DNA of 13,517 bases from CAZVAO01 sp964625175. GTDB taxonomy: Bacteria > Bacillota > UBA994 > PWPR01. The number at the start of each line of letters is the position of its first letter. The first letter of the stretch is position 1. The notes under the pieces are model-generated. The model did no database searches. It saw nothing but the letters and a program-made list of their open reading frames with translations, and was not told the DNA's origin. The translations under genes were made by a program, and so were the position numbers. The stretch spans positions 1-13,517 of the forward strand of contig CAZVAO010000068.1 in assembly GCA_964625175.1 (NCBI GenBank). The letters run 5' to 3'. Positions 1 to 8,400 of the stretch are shown in pieces.

Positions 1-1713
1 GACATTGTGCCTTTGATTGGTGAGAATCGTATTATTGTCGCCAAAGGTCTCGAGAAATTGAATCAAAATGTGACGCTTCCTGGCCTTAATGCCTTAATTC
101 AAATCTGTAAATTTGGCAACCGCCAAATCACTACAGGTCAAATTGGATTTGGAATCGGTCCACGCCTCAATGCGGGTGGTCGGGTTGGCTCGGCTCGCCA
201 AAGCTTAGAGTTATTGACTACAAGTGATCCCGATCAAGCCTTGGAATTAGCTGTTTTTCTTGATGGCCAAAATGAAAAACGCCGCTTTATTGAAAAACAA
301 ATTGAAAAAGAAGCCATTAGTTTAGTAGAAGAGGACCAAGCTCTTCATCGGCGTTTTATCATTCTTTATTGCGACCATTGGCATCATGGCGTATTAGGAA
401 TTGTGGCATCAAGGTTAGTCGATCGCTATTATCGTCCCGTCATTTTATTAGGAGGAGATGGGGATACAGATGTCGCAAAAGGGAGTGGCCGTAGTATTAG
501 CGGGGTGCATTTACAGAAACACCTAATCAAACATCAGGATTTACTACTAAAATTTGGTGGTCATGCGATGGCCATTGGAATGTCCATAAACATTAACAAT
601 TTAGACCGATTACGGGTGTTATTAACGCAAGACATGGAGCAAATTGCGGATCAAACAATTTTTTCCCCAAAAATATCGATTGATTTAGTAACGGATCTAA
701 CCCAATTAAGTGCGTCGAATGTGCAGACTCTGGAAAGTCTCGCGCCGTTTGGGCTTGGCAATCCACGGCCTCAAGTACTTGTTAAAGGCGTAGAGGTCAC
801 AGGGATACAAAAACTCAGTGCAGGAAAACATACGAAATTAACCATCGCACAAGGCGAAAATGAGCTGGGCTGTCTCTTTTGGCAGCAAGGTGACCTAGCG
901 ATTGAACAGGGTGACTATATTGACCTAGTCGGAACTTTAGAACTCAATATTTGGCAAGGACGAACGAGTGTTAATGTTATAGGCAAAGCCTGGCGGCCTA
1001 ATGGTTTTAGCAACATATTCGATCAGCGCAACTCAGAGAACAAGAAAGAGCAACTTCTTCAACTCCTTAACCAGACAAATTCAGTTACAACAGCCTATTT
1101 TTATGCCGATCAGGACAAGTCTAGAGAGCTAAATCAACAAATACTCTTTAACCAGCCTTTGATCTATAATCACCAAACTAAGAAGTTTTCGCGTTTTTCT
1201 CAGCTGGTCAATATTGACACAGACCACTTCGTTATTTGGGGGATCCCGACAACGCGTCATGTCTTACGAAAATTCAATTCTAATAAAGCAATTTCTCTGC
1301 ATTTACTGTATAATAGAAACGATTATCAAGCTCAAATTAATGAATTAACAAGCTTGAGTCTGGATAAACCGCAATTATCGGTTATATATCGATATTTACA
1401 ATCTCTTCAGGCAGCGAATAATTCCATTATTAATTTGGCAACATATAGCCATGATCAAATAACGCGAGACCAGTTATTACATGGACTGCAAACATTTGAT
1501 GAGCTTCGTTTTATCAAATGGGGATGCATAACAGCGGATGTCATTTGGTTTAATTTTGCTCCAGACGTCAGCAAACAGGACCTATCGAATTCAACGTCTC
1601 TCACAGCTTTGCAAGATTTAATAAAAGGCGCAAAGCAGGAGTATAATTACCTATTAACGGCGTCACTTGATGAATTGCAGCAACACTACACAAGGAGGAC
1701 CTCCAATGAATAA
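1..1713 (+). CDS. recJ: Single-stranded-DNA-specific exonuclease RecJ, 3' part (5' end outside window)
   Basis: RecJ is a cytoplasmic 5'-to-3' single-strand DNA exonuclease of the DHH phosphoesterase superfamily that acts in recombination and mismatch or base-excision repair. The reading frame is open from base 1, and the GTG at position 7 is an internal valine, so the start and most of the DHH catalytic domain lie upstream. About 570 residues are visible: the end of the DHH region with GPRLNAGGR at about 53-61, a DHHA1 domain with HHGVLGIVASR at about 128-138 and the GGHA motif at about 186-189, then an OB-fold region to about 335. A long C-terminal region (about 345-570) resembles the extra RecJ domain of Bacillota proteins. 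Its last 8 bases overlap apt, which implies translational coupling. Identification is firm; the N-terminal catalytic residues cannot be checked here. Confidence 0.95.
   Translation, partial: DIVPLIGENRIIVAKGLEKLNQNVTLPGLNALIQICKFGNRQITTGQIGFGIGPRLNAGGRVGSARQSLELLTTSDPDQALELAVFLDGQNEKRRFIEKQIEKEAISLVEEDQALHRRFIILYCDHWHHGVLGIVASRLVDRYYRPVILLGGDGDTDVAKGSGRSISGVHLQKHLIKHQDLLLKFGGHAMAIGMSININNLDRLRVLLTQDMEQIADQTIFSPKISIDLVTDLTQLSASNVQTLESLAPFGLGNPRPQVLVKGVEVTGIQKLSAGKHTKLTIAQGENELGCLFWQQGDLAIEQGDYIDLVGTLELNIWQGRTSVNVIGKAWRPNGFSNIFDQRNSENKKEQLLQLLNQTNSVTTAYFYADQDKSRELNQQILFNQPLIYNHQTKKFSRFSQLVNIDTDHFVIWGIPTTRHVLRKFNSNKAISLHLLYNRNDYQAQINELTSLSLDKPQLSVIYRYLQSLQAANNSIINLATYSHDQITRDQLLHGLQTFDELRFIKWGCITADVIWFNFAPDVSKQDLSNSTSLTALQDLIKGAKQEYNYLLTASLDELQQHYTRRTSNE
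1692..1698 (+). promoter_or_regulatory. Ribosome binding site of apt
   Basis: AAGGAGG lies 7 bases before the ATG at 1706, inside the end of recJ. It decides the apt start in favour of 1706 over in-frame ATG codons at 1667 and 1670, which would add 12-13 residues not seen in the family. Confidence 0.85.
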
Positions 1714-2227
1714 TATAGAACTAAAAGAATACATACGTGAGATACAGGATTTCCCTCAGCCTGGAATCGGTTTTAAGGATATTACAACCTTGCTAAAAGA
1801 TCCCGAAGCATTTTACTTTGCGATTTCTGCATTAGTTGATCTATATCGTGAGGAAGATATTGACTTGATTGTTGGTCCAGAAGCGCGCGGTTTTATTGTC
1901 GGGGCACCCGTTGCCTATGCCTTAAAAAAAGGTTTTGTACCCGTACGTAAACCCGGCAAATTACCAGCGCCGACGAAAAGCATTGAGTACGAATTAGAAT
2001 ATGGAACTAATACGATCGAATTACATCTTGACGCTATTAAACCCGGTCAGAAAGTATTAGTCCTTGATGATTTGCTGGCGACTGGTGGTACATCTTTGGC
2101 AACAGCTCAATTAATCGAATCGCTTGGTGGCATCGTCGTGGGATTTGGTTTTATTATGGAATTAACGTTTTTAACAGGACGAGAAGTATTGAAAGACTAT
2201 GACATTAAAACCTTACTAGAATACTAA
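1706..2227 (+). CDS. apt: Adenine phosphoribosyltransferase
   Basis: Apt is a cytoplasmic purine-salvage enzyme that makes AMP and pyrophosphate from adenine and PRPP. The 173-residue length is normal for bacterial Apt. The N-terminus has the family pattern IxDFPQPGIGFKDIT (about 13-27). GPEARGF lies at about 58-64, the flexible loop region RKPGKLPAP at 81-89, and the PRPP-binding signature VLVLDDLLATGGTS at 117-130. The start at ATG 1706 is chosen because of the AAGGAGG site just before it and because the protein then begins at the usual place. The gene overlaps recJ by 8 bases and is followed after 16 bases by relA. The apt-relA pairing is common in Bacillota and joins purine salvage to the purine-derived alarmone. 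No unusual residues were seen. Confidence 0.97.
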   Translation: MNNIELKEYIREIQDFPQPGIGFKDITTLLKDPEAFYFAISALVDLYREEDIDLIVGPEARGFIVGAPVAYALKKGFVPVRKPGKLPAPTKSIEYELEYGTNTIELHLDAIKPGQKVLVLDDLLATGGTSLATAQLIESLGGIVVGFGFIMELTFLTGREVLKDYDIKTLLEY

Positions 2228-2243
2228 ACGAGGAGGTGTTGTT

Positions 2244-4391
2244 ATGGCTTTGCAAAAAATTATTGCAGCTATGCAACCCGAATTGACTGAAGAGCAATTA
2301 AATATCCTCCAAAAAGCTTACGATGTGGCGCTACAAGCCCATGAGGATCAAAAGCGTAAAAGTGGTGAACCTTATATTATTCATCCGCTTGCCGTGGCTG
2401 AAATACTAGCTCAAGATTTGGAAATGGATTTTGAGGCTGTTATTGCGGGGATTTTACATGATGTCATAGAAGATTCTCCTGTGACTATGGAAGAGTTAGA
2501 GGAGATATTCGGCAAGAATATTGCTCTGCTAGTGGATGGTGTTACCAAGTTGACGCGCATCAAAGAAAAGACACATGTACAACAGCAAGCCTTGAACCTT
2601 CATAAGATGTTTTTGGCAATGGCCAGTGATATTCGAGTCGTGATTATCAAATTAGCGGATCGTCTGCACAATATGCGCACGCTGCAATACCGCACGGTTG
2701 AAAAACAAAAGACAATTGCCCAAGAAACCTTAGATATTTATGCACCGTTAGCAAGTCGCTTAGGGATGTATTCTTTAAAATCGGATTTAGAAGATCTATC
2801 TTTTCGCTATTTGAAGCCAGAATATTATAAAGAGATCCGGCGATTGGTTGATCGGAAACGTTCGGAGCGCACGGAATTTGTCAGCGAGATTATCACTACT
2901 TTACGTTCAAAGTTAGAAGAACAAGGGATTAAGGCTGAAATTACCGGACGACCGAAGCACTTCTATAGCATTTATAAAAAAATGACTGAAAAAGATAAAT
3001 CCTTTGATGAAATATTTGATTTAACGGCTGTACGCGTCATTGTTGATACCAGTAAAGATTGTTATTCGACCTTAGGTGTTGTGCATACGCTTTGGACACC
3101 TTTGCCCGGCCGTTTTAAAGACTATATCGCTATGCCAAAACCGAATCGCTATCAATCTCTGCACACAACCGTGATCGGTATGCGAAAAGAGCCGATTGAA
3201 ATTCAGATTCGAACACGAGAAATGCACCAAATCGCTGAATATGGTGTTGCGGCTCACTGGAAGTATAAAGAAGGCATCTCTTCTTTTGACAGCAATGAGA
3301 CTAAGTTTGCTTGGTTACGTCAAGTCTTGGAATTCCAACAAGAGCTTAAAGATGTAGAAGAATTTGTTAATAGTTTGAAAGTAGACCTGTTTGCTGACCA
3401 AGTCTTTGTGTTCACTCCCAAAGGGGATGTCATTGATCTACCTTCTGGTGCAACCCCGATTGATTTAGCTTATCGCATCCATACTGCCATCGGTAATCGC
3501 TGTATAGGTGCGAAAGTAAACAATGCAATTGTTAATTTAGACTATCAGCTCAAGACCGGTGATATTGTAAATATCTTGACCTCCAAGAGCGCAAACGGAC
3601 CAAGTCGTGATTGGCTTAAAATAGCTCGTACCTCATCTGCGCGGTCACGTATTCGTCAGTGGTTTAAGCGTGAGCAACGTGAGGAAAATATCGAAAGAGG
3701 TCAAGCCCAACTAAATGCCGAAATTAAGAAACTCGGCTACTCTGGTAAATCAATTATCAATAATAAAGAACACGATTTTACGACTGAACTGATCGAGGAT
3801 CTTAACTATGTTTCATTCGATGATCTATTGGCTTCGATTGGCTATGGCAATCAGTCCGCGATCAGTGCCGCGAATAAACTGATTGAATCTTATCGTAACG
3901 AGTACGAGCCCGAAAGTCTATTGGTTGAAAATTTCGAAAAAGAACAGAAAAACACAACAATCACGACGCGTGGAGTATCTATTCAGGGGATTGACAATGC
4001 CTTACTGCGAATTGCTAAATGCTGCCACCCCATACCTGGTGACAACGTAATTGGTTATATCACACGGGGTAAAGGCGTTACGATTCATCGTAAAGAGTGT
4101 AGCAATATTCCAGACCGTGCTGATGACGCCGATCGTTTTATTGATGTTATTTGGGACGAAGAGCTCAAGCATCTTTATCCTGTTCCGCTACAAATCACCG
4201 TATCGGATCGACCCGGAGCTATTTATGATATCCTTGGTGCCATATCAATTTTAGATATCAACATAGCAGCTTTGAATGCACGGGGCGGCATTGTCTATGT
4301 CACCTTAGAATTGCAGAATCTGGAGCAATTAGATAACGCTATGCGCAGGATTTCTTCTATTAAAGATATTCATCAAGTGCGCAGGATTTGA
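2244..4391 (+). CDS. relA: Bifunctional (p)ppGpp synthetase/hydrolase (Rel/RelA-SpoT homologue)
   Basis: This is the long-form stringent-response enzyme. It makes (p)ppGpp from ATP and GTP/GDP on starved ribosomes and also hydrolyses it. All domains are present in 715 residues: an HD hydrolase with metal-site residues H47, H72-D73 and D139; a synthetase with GRPKHFYSIYKKM (235-247), D259 in FDLTAVRV, GRFKDYIAMPKPNRYQSLHT (289-308) and E319 in IEIQIRT; a TGS domain (about 384-445); a helical segment; a Cys/His domain with CCHP at 593-596 and C619; and a C-terminal ACT domain (about 645-715). Both catalytic halves look intact, so a bifunctional Rel rather than a synthetase-only RelA is expected. 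AGGAGG at 2231-2236 lies 7 bases before the ATG. The dtd gene follows after 7 bases, another common Bacillota arrangement. Confidence 0.97.
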   Translation: MALQKIIAAMQPELTEEQLNILQKAYDVALQAHEDQKRKSGEPYIIHPLAVAEILAQDLEMDFEAVIAGILHDVIEDSPVTMEELEEIFGKNIALLVDGVTKLTRIKEKTHVQQQALNLHKMFLAMASDIRVVIIKLADRLHNMRTLQYRTVEKQKTIAQETLDIYAPLASRLGMYSLKSDLEDLSFRYLKPEYYKEIRRLVDRKRSERTEFVSEIITTLRSKLEEQGIKAEITGRPKHFYSIYKKMTEKDKSFDEIFDLTAVRVIVDTSKDCYSTLGVVHTLWTPLPGRFKDYIAMPKPNRYQSLHTTVIGMRKEPIEIQIRTREMHQIAEYGVAAHWKYKEGISSFDSNETKFAWLRQVLEFQQELKDVEEFVNSLKVDLFADQVFVFTPKGDVIDLPSGATPIDLAYRIHTAIGNRCIGAKVNNAIVNLDYQLKTGDIVNILTSKSANGPSRDWLKIARTSSARSRIRQWFKREQREENIERGQAQLNAEIKKLGYSGKSIINNKEHDFTTELIEDLNYVSFDDLLASIGYGNQSAISAANKLIESYRNEYEPESLLVENFEKEQKNTTITTRGVSIQGIDNALLRIAKCCHPIPGDNVIGYITRGKGVTIHRKECSNIPDRADDADRFIDVIWDEELKHLYPVPLQITVSDRPGAIYDILGAISILDINIAALNARGGIVYVTLELQNLEQLDNAMRRISSIKDIHQVRRI

Positions 4392-4398
4392 GGTTCTT

Positions 4399-4839
4399 AT
4401 GAAAGTAGTCGTTCAAAGAGTATCAGAAGCAAGTGTCCGTGTTGAAGGGCAAATAGTTGGTAAAATCCAGACTGGGATCGTTGTTTTAGTCGGCTTTAAC
4501 CAAGCGGACTCAGCAGATCTCATTCCATGGATGGTTGATAAAATATGTCACTTGCGCATTTTTAGTGATCAAAATGATAAAATGAATTACTCACTTCTTG
4601 ATGTGGCTGGAGAGATGCTCATTATTTCACAGTTTACTTTGTATGGGGATTGTAAGCGTGGACGACGTCCAAGCTACAGTGATGCCGCACGTCCAGAGAT
4701 TGCCGAAGCGCTTTACGAAGAATTTATTTCTCAAGTCAAGAGTAAAGGTGTTAATACCTCACAAGGAATCTTTGGGGCGAATATGCAGGTCCAGTTGATT
4801 AACGATGGTCCTGTTACTCTAATACTTGATCATAATTAG
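4399..4839 (+). CDS. dtd: D-aminoacyl-tRNA deacylase
   Basis: Dtd removes D-amino acids (and glycine mischarged on tRNA-Ala) from tRNAs, a chirality proofreading step in the cytoplasm. The 146-residue length is standard. The two signature motifs of the dimer-interface active site are present: SQFTLYGD (77-84) and GPVT in NDGPVT (135-140), the Gly-cisPro segment. The N-terminus MKVVVQRVSEASVRVEG is typical. The ATG at 4399 follows a short GAGG at 4390-4393 that overlaps the relA stop, so translation is probably coupled to relA. The next gene starts 10 bases after the stop. No anomalies were seen. Confidence 0.97.
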   Translation: MKVVVQRVSEASVRVEGQIVGKIQTGIVVLVGFNQADSADLIPWMVDKICHLRIFSDQNDKMNYSLLDVAGEMLIISQFTLYGDCKRGRRPSYSDAARPEIAEALYEEFISQVKSKGVNTSQGIFGANMQVQLINDGPVTLILDHN

Positions 4840-4842
4840 GAG
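4838..4842 (+). promoter_or_regulatory. Ribosome binding site of the metallo-beta-lactamase-fold gene
   Basis: AGGAG overlaps the dtd stop codon and lies 7 bases before ATG 4850. It favours that start over the in-frame TTG at 4826, which lies inside dtd and would add eight residues. Confidence 0.75.
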
Positions 4843-4849
4843 TATAACG

Positions 4850-5482
4850 ATGAATATTACGACGATTGTTAATGGAAAGTTTGGTACGAACACGTTTATT
4901 GTTACCGATCTCAAATCAAGAAAAGCGTTAGTGATTGATCCTGCAGAAGATACAGCCAGGATTATTCATTATTTAGAGCAAGAAAAACTAACGCTGCTGT
5001 ATATCGTTAATACCCATGGTCACCCTGATCATATAGCAGGTAATAAAGCCATATTTGACCACTTCAACTGTTCGATTGCCATTAATCCTCTTGATGAATA
5101 TCGTCTTTATGATGTGGAAAATAATCTTGCGCGTTATTTAAATATGCTGCCTGGTCAACCTAAGGCAACTCTCTTATTAGAAGAAGGGGATGTCTTAACC
5201 GTCGGCTCATTGATTTTCCAAGTGATCGTGACGCCCGGACACACAGAAGGAGGCATTTCTCTTTATCTCCCTGAGCACCATACATTATTTAGTGGAGATA
5301 CATTGTTCTATCGCTCAATGGGACGGGTGGATTTACCTGGTGGCGATTTGGCAGCAATTAAACGGTCATTGGCAAAATTGTGTAGACTCCCTGAGCAAAC
5401 GGCTGTCTATCCAGGCCATGGCCAATTTACGACAATCGGATTTGAAAAGGAGCATAACAGATTTTGTCTTGGGGAAAACTAA
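4850..5482 (+). CDS. Metallo-beta-lactamase-fold hydrolase, glyoxalase II-like (YqgX type)
   Basis: This is a 210-residue soluble metal-dependent hydrolase. The binuclear metal site is complete: THGHPDH at 55-61 (H56, H58, D60, H61), H131 in TPGHTEGG, D150 in SGDTLF and H190 in YPGHG. Short proteins of this type (B. subtilis YqgX, E. coli YcbL) behave as type II glyoxalases acting on hydroxyacyl-glutathione or bacillithiol thioesters. The substrate here cannot be read from sequence. The gene sits between dtd and hemZ as in many Bacillota. The C-terminus is odd: relatives usually end shortly after a GxEKxxNPF-type motif, and here the matching GFEKEHNRF is followed by CLGEN, read from bases that also encode the start of the next gene (19-base overlap). 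This may mark an old deletion joint. Confidence 0.92.
   Translation: MNITTIVNGKFGTNTFIVTDLKSRKALVIDPAEDTARIIHYLEQEKLTLLYIVNTHGHPDHIAGNKAIFDHFNCSIAINPLDEYRLYDVENNLARYLNMLPGQPKATLLLEEGDVLTVGSLIFQVIVTPGHTEGGISLYLPEHHTLFSGDTLFYRSMGRVDLPGGDLAAIKRSLAKLCRLPEQTAVYPGHGQFTTIGFEKEHNRFCLGEN
5446..5452 (+). promoter_or_regulatory. Ribosome binding site for the hemZ-like gene
   Basis: AAAGGAG lies inside the hydrolase gene, 11 bases before TTG 5464 and 8 bases before an in-frame ATT at 5461. An in-frame TAA at 5455-5457 excludes any earlier start. The long spacing to TTG leaves the exact initiation codon uncertain. Confidence 0.55.
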
Positions 5483-6624
5483 CGGGAGTCCGCCCTGTTA
5501 AATTAATCCACCTATTGCGACAACAGGGTTTGAATCAATCAGAAATCTTTAATCATTTAAAATATAATGTAGAAATAAGTGATGATATAATTGATTTACT
5601 TTGGCGAATAGCAGATGAAGAACAGCGTTTGATTGCACCTTATCGGGTTGGAGGAAAGCAAATTGCGCTATTTATAAATATTCCTTTTTGCCCCAGCCGC
5701 TGCACCTATTGTTCATTTATAACCATCGCAAACTTACAAAATCAAGAATTGATTGATCAATATTTAAATACATTAATTCAAGAGATTGATGAATTAGCAG
5801 ACTATTTAAGAAGCGCGGAACTGAGTGTGGCTATGATCTATTTGGGTGGGGGTACACCTACAATCCTCACAGTCAATCAGCTCGAGAAGTTATTTTTGGC
5901 GATCGCCTTAATGCCGAGTAAACCTAAACTCGAGTACACCGTAGAAGCGGGAAGACCGGATACCGTTGATCGTGAGAAATTGCAATTAATGCTTGATTAT
6001 GAGGTCACACGGGTGAGCATCAATCCCCAGACCATGAATAATGAGACCTTGAGAAGAGTGAATCGCCATCATACGGCAGCGCAAATTAGTGAAAAAGTCT
6101 ATTTAGCGCATCAGCTGGGATTCGATGTCAACATGGATTTGATTTTGGGCTTGCCAGGTGAGAATCTTTCGAACGTCTATGACTCTCTGAACCAAGTCCT
6201 AAAGATAAAGCCTGCTAATATTACCATTCATAATCTAGCCCAGAAGCGAACTGCCACATTAACGATTCAGCACGATCACGAGCTTGCAAACTATTCTGTG
6301 ATTGAAAAAATGAATCGGTATAGCACGGAGGCTCTTCAAGAGAATGGCTATCATCCATATTATCTGTATCGTCAAAGTGGTACGGTTGGAGGATTCCCGA
6401 ATATTGGTTATGTGCGAAAAGATACCAAACCTTGTGTCTACAATAGTGCAATGATTAGTGAACTGCTATCGGTGTATGGATGTGGAGCCGGTGCAGTGAC
6501 AAAGATCTTAAACGCAGATCAAAAATTTACTCGCCTAGCAGCCCCAAAAGATGCTAGTATATATATTAATAAGTATCAAGAATTTCAAAAGAAAAAACTG
6601 AGGTGGTATCATGAAATTAAGTGA
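5464..6624 (+). CDS. hemZ: HemZ-type radical SAM protein (coproporphyrinogen dehydrogenase-like), lacking the usual N-terminal domain
   Basis: This is a radical SAM enzyme of the HemN/HemZ group, linked in B. subtilis to oxygen-independent coproporphyrinogen III oxidation in haem synthesis; the biochemical role of HemZ is less certain than that of HemN. Visible features are the HemZ-specific WGKLTGVRPVK (3-13), the 4Fe-4S motif CPSRCTYC (C76, C80, C83), GGGTP (128-132), EAGRPDT (161-167), RVSINPQ (183-189) and DLILGLPGE (225-233). The protein is 386 residues, against about 500 for B. subtilis HemZ. It begins almost exactly at the LTGVRP motif, so the N-terminal segment of roughly 110-120 residues is missing. 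The start is a TTG (5464), since no ATG or GTG lies near the motif and a TAA closes the frame at 5455. It overlaps the hydrolase gene by 19 bases and aspS by 14. The radical SAM core looks intact, so it may still function. Confidence 0.85.
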   Translation: MSWGKLTGVRPVKLIHLLRQQGLNQSEIFNHLKYNVEISDDIIDLLWRIADEEQRLIAPYRVGGKQIALFINIPFCPSRCTYCSFITIANLQNQELIDQYLNTLIQEIDELADYLRSAELSVAMIYLGGGTPTILTVNQLEKLFLAIALMPSKPKLEYTVEAGRPDTVDREKLQLMLDYEVTRVSINPQTMNNETLRRVNRHHTAAQISEKVYLAHQLGFDVNMDLILGLPGENLSNVYDSLNQVLKIKPANITIHNLAQKRTATLTIQHDHELANYSVIEKMNRYSTEALQENGYHPYYLYRQSGTVGGFPNIGYVRKDTKPCVYNSAMISELLSVYGCGAGAVTKILNADQKFTRLAAPKDASIYINKYQEFQKKKLRWYHEIK

Positions 6625-8389
6625 GAAACAATTTAAGCGCAGTATGATGTGTGGTGAAGTCGGCCTCGAACAAGTCAATCAAAACATAACACTTTACGGC
6701 TGGGTACAGAAAAGGCGTAACTTAGGCGGGTTAATATTCCTTGATTTACGCGATCGTACAGGCATTGTGCAAGTTGCTTTAGACCCACAAAGCCAGCCTG
6801 AAGCTTTTGCTGAAGCAGAAAAATTGCGATCAGAATATGTTGTGGGCGTAAGAGGTCTAGTTCAACATCGTCCTGAGGGTCAGGAAAACACTGCGATGGC
6901 TACAGGAATGATCGAGGTGCAAGCAACAGACTTGATTATGTTGAATAGTGCCGAAACACCGCCATTCTATATTGTTCCTAACGTTAATGCAGATGAAACG
7001 CTTCGCCTTAAATATCGTTACCTGGATTTACGACGTCCTGATATCCAAAATGCCATTATCACGCGTCATCATATTACTAAAACGATTCGCGATTATCTTT
7101 ATAACCATGGTTTCTTAGAGATCGAAACGCCGATTCTGAATAAATCTACTCCTGAAGGGGCACGTGATTACTTAGTTCCCAGCCGAGTCAATAGAGGAAC
7201 CTTCTATGCATTGCCGCAATCACCACAAATATTTAAGCAATTATTAATGATTGGCGGTTATGATCGCTATTATCAGATTGCACGTTGTTTTCGAGATGAA
7301 GATCTAAGAGCAGATCGTCAGCCAGAGTTTACGCAAATTGATATCGAAATGTCCTTTATTAATGAGCATGATATTCAAGCTATTGCTGAAGGAATGGTGA
7401 AAAACACTTTTAAAGAAATCCTTAGTGTTGATTTAGGGCAAGAAGAATTTCCGAGAATGACCTATGATGAGGCGATGGCTAAATACGGCAGTGATAAACC
7501 CGATATTCGTTTTGCAATGGAAATGGTCGATGTGGCTCCAGCTTTCATGCAGAGTGAATTCAAAGTATTTAAGAATGTCCTAGAGAGTAAAGGGGCAATT
7601 AAAGCATTAACGGTCAAGGGTCAACAATTCAGTCGTAAGCAGATTGATGGATTTACTGAGTATGTTAAAAGATATGGGGCTCAAGGATTAGTGTGGCTGG
7701 CCTATAATGAAGAAGGCATTCGGTCTTCAGTTGCCAAATTCTTAAGCCAAGAGGAAATTGATCACGTTGCACAATTAGCGGATGCCCAGTCTGGCGATAC
7801 CGTATTTATTATTGCTTCTAAAATTGAAACGGTTAATAAGTCGCTGGGCGCATTAAGACTGAAGTTGGGCAGCGAATTAGCCTTAATCGATGAAAGTAAA
7901 TGGGCATTCTTATGGGTGGTTGATTTTCCACTCTTTGAATACGATGAGGAACAGGGACGTTTTATGGCGTCGCATCATCCATTTACGATGCCTCATGCGG
8001 CAGATCTTGAACATTTAATCTCTGATCCTGGGAGAGTCAAGGCAAGAGCCTATGACTTGGTACTGAATGGTGTTGAAATTGGGGGCGGCAGTATCCGTAT
8101 TCACAAGCAAGATATCCAAGAGAAGATGTTCACAGCGCTCGGGTTTACACTCGAAGATGCTAAAAGTCAATTTGGTTTCTTCATCGACGCACTACGTTAT
8201 GGCACACCACCTCATGGCGGAATAGCGTTCGGTTTAGATCGTTTAGTTATGGAAATGCTCCATTTAGCGAATATTCGTGACGTAATCGCTTTTCCTAAGA
8301 CAACAAGTGCCTCTTCCTTAATGTCTGGTGCACCCAATACGGTTTCAGCTAAACAACTGGCAGAACTCTATATTGATACAGTAAAGTAA
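6611..8389 (+). CDS. aspS: Aspartyl-tRNA synthetase, bacterial type
   Basis: AspRS is the class IIb enzyme that charges tRNA-Asp with aspartate. The 592-residue length is normal for the bacterial form. Domains in order: an N-terminal OB-fold anticodon-binding domain (about 15-115, with GWVQKRRNLGGLIFLDLRD at 30-48); the catalytic core with class II motif 2, FRDEDLRADRQPEFTQID, at 227-244; the bacterial GAD insertion (about 290-410); and motif 3, GIAFGLDR, at 537-544. GAGGTGG at 6600-6606 precedes ATG 6611. The gene overlaps hemZ by 14 bases and rseC follows after 11. The hisS gene that often precedes aspS is not here. Of two positions reported to influence Asp/Asn tRNA discrimination, L38 looks discriminating-like and G90 looks like relaxed enzymes, so specificity is unresolved. 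Confidence 0.97.
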   Translation: MKLSEKQFKRSMMCGEVGLEQVNQNITLYGWVQKRRNLGGLIFLDLRDRTGIVQVALDPQSQPEAFAEAEKLRSEYVVGVRGLVQHRPEGQENTAMATGMIEVQATDLIMLNSAETPPFYIVPNVNADETLRLKYRYLDLRRPDIQNAIITRHHITKTIRDYLYNHGFLEIETPILNKSTPEGARDYLVPSRVNRGTFYALPQSPQIFKQLLMIGGYDRYYQIARCFRDEDLRADRQPEFTQIDIEMSFINEHDIQAIAEGMVKNTFKEILSVDLGQEEFPRMTYDEAMAKYGSDKPDIRFAMEMVDVAPAFMQSEFKVFKNVLESKGAIKALTVKGQQFSRKQIDGFTEYVKRYGAQGLVWLAYNEEGIRSSVAKFLSQEEIDHVAQLADAQSGDTVFIIASKIETVNKSLGALRLKLGSELALIDESKWAFLWVVDFPLFEYDEEQGRFMASHHPFTMPHAADLEHLISDPGRVKARAYDLVLNGVEIGGGSIRIHKQDIQEKMFTALGFTLEDAKSQFGFFIDALRYGTPPHGGIAFGLDRLVMEMLHLANIRDVIAFPKTTSASSLMSGAPNTVSAKQLAELYIDTVK

Positions 8390-8400
8390 GGGTGAGGGTA

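Noticed and set aside
3072..3257. Reverse-strand open frame inside relA, and similar ones inside hemZ, ltaE, rarA and mnmA
   Set aside because: They lie wholly within strongly conserved genes and have no family-like sequence.
4826..4849. Earlier TTG start for the metallo-hydrolase
   Set aside because: It lies within dtd, and the AGGAG at 4838-4842 matches ATG 4850.
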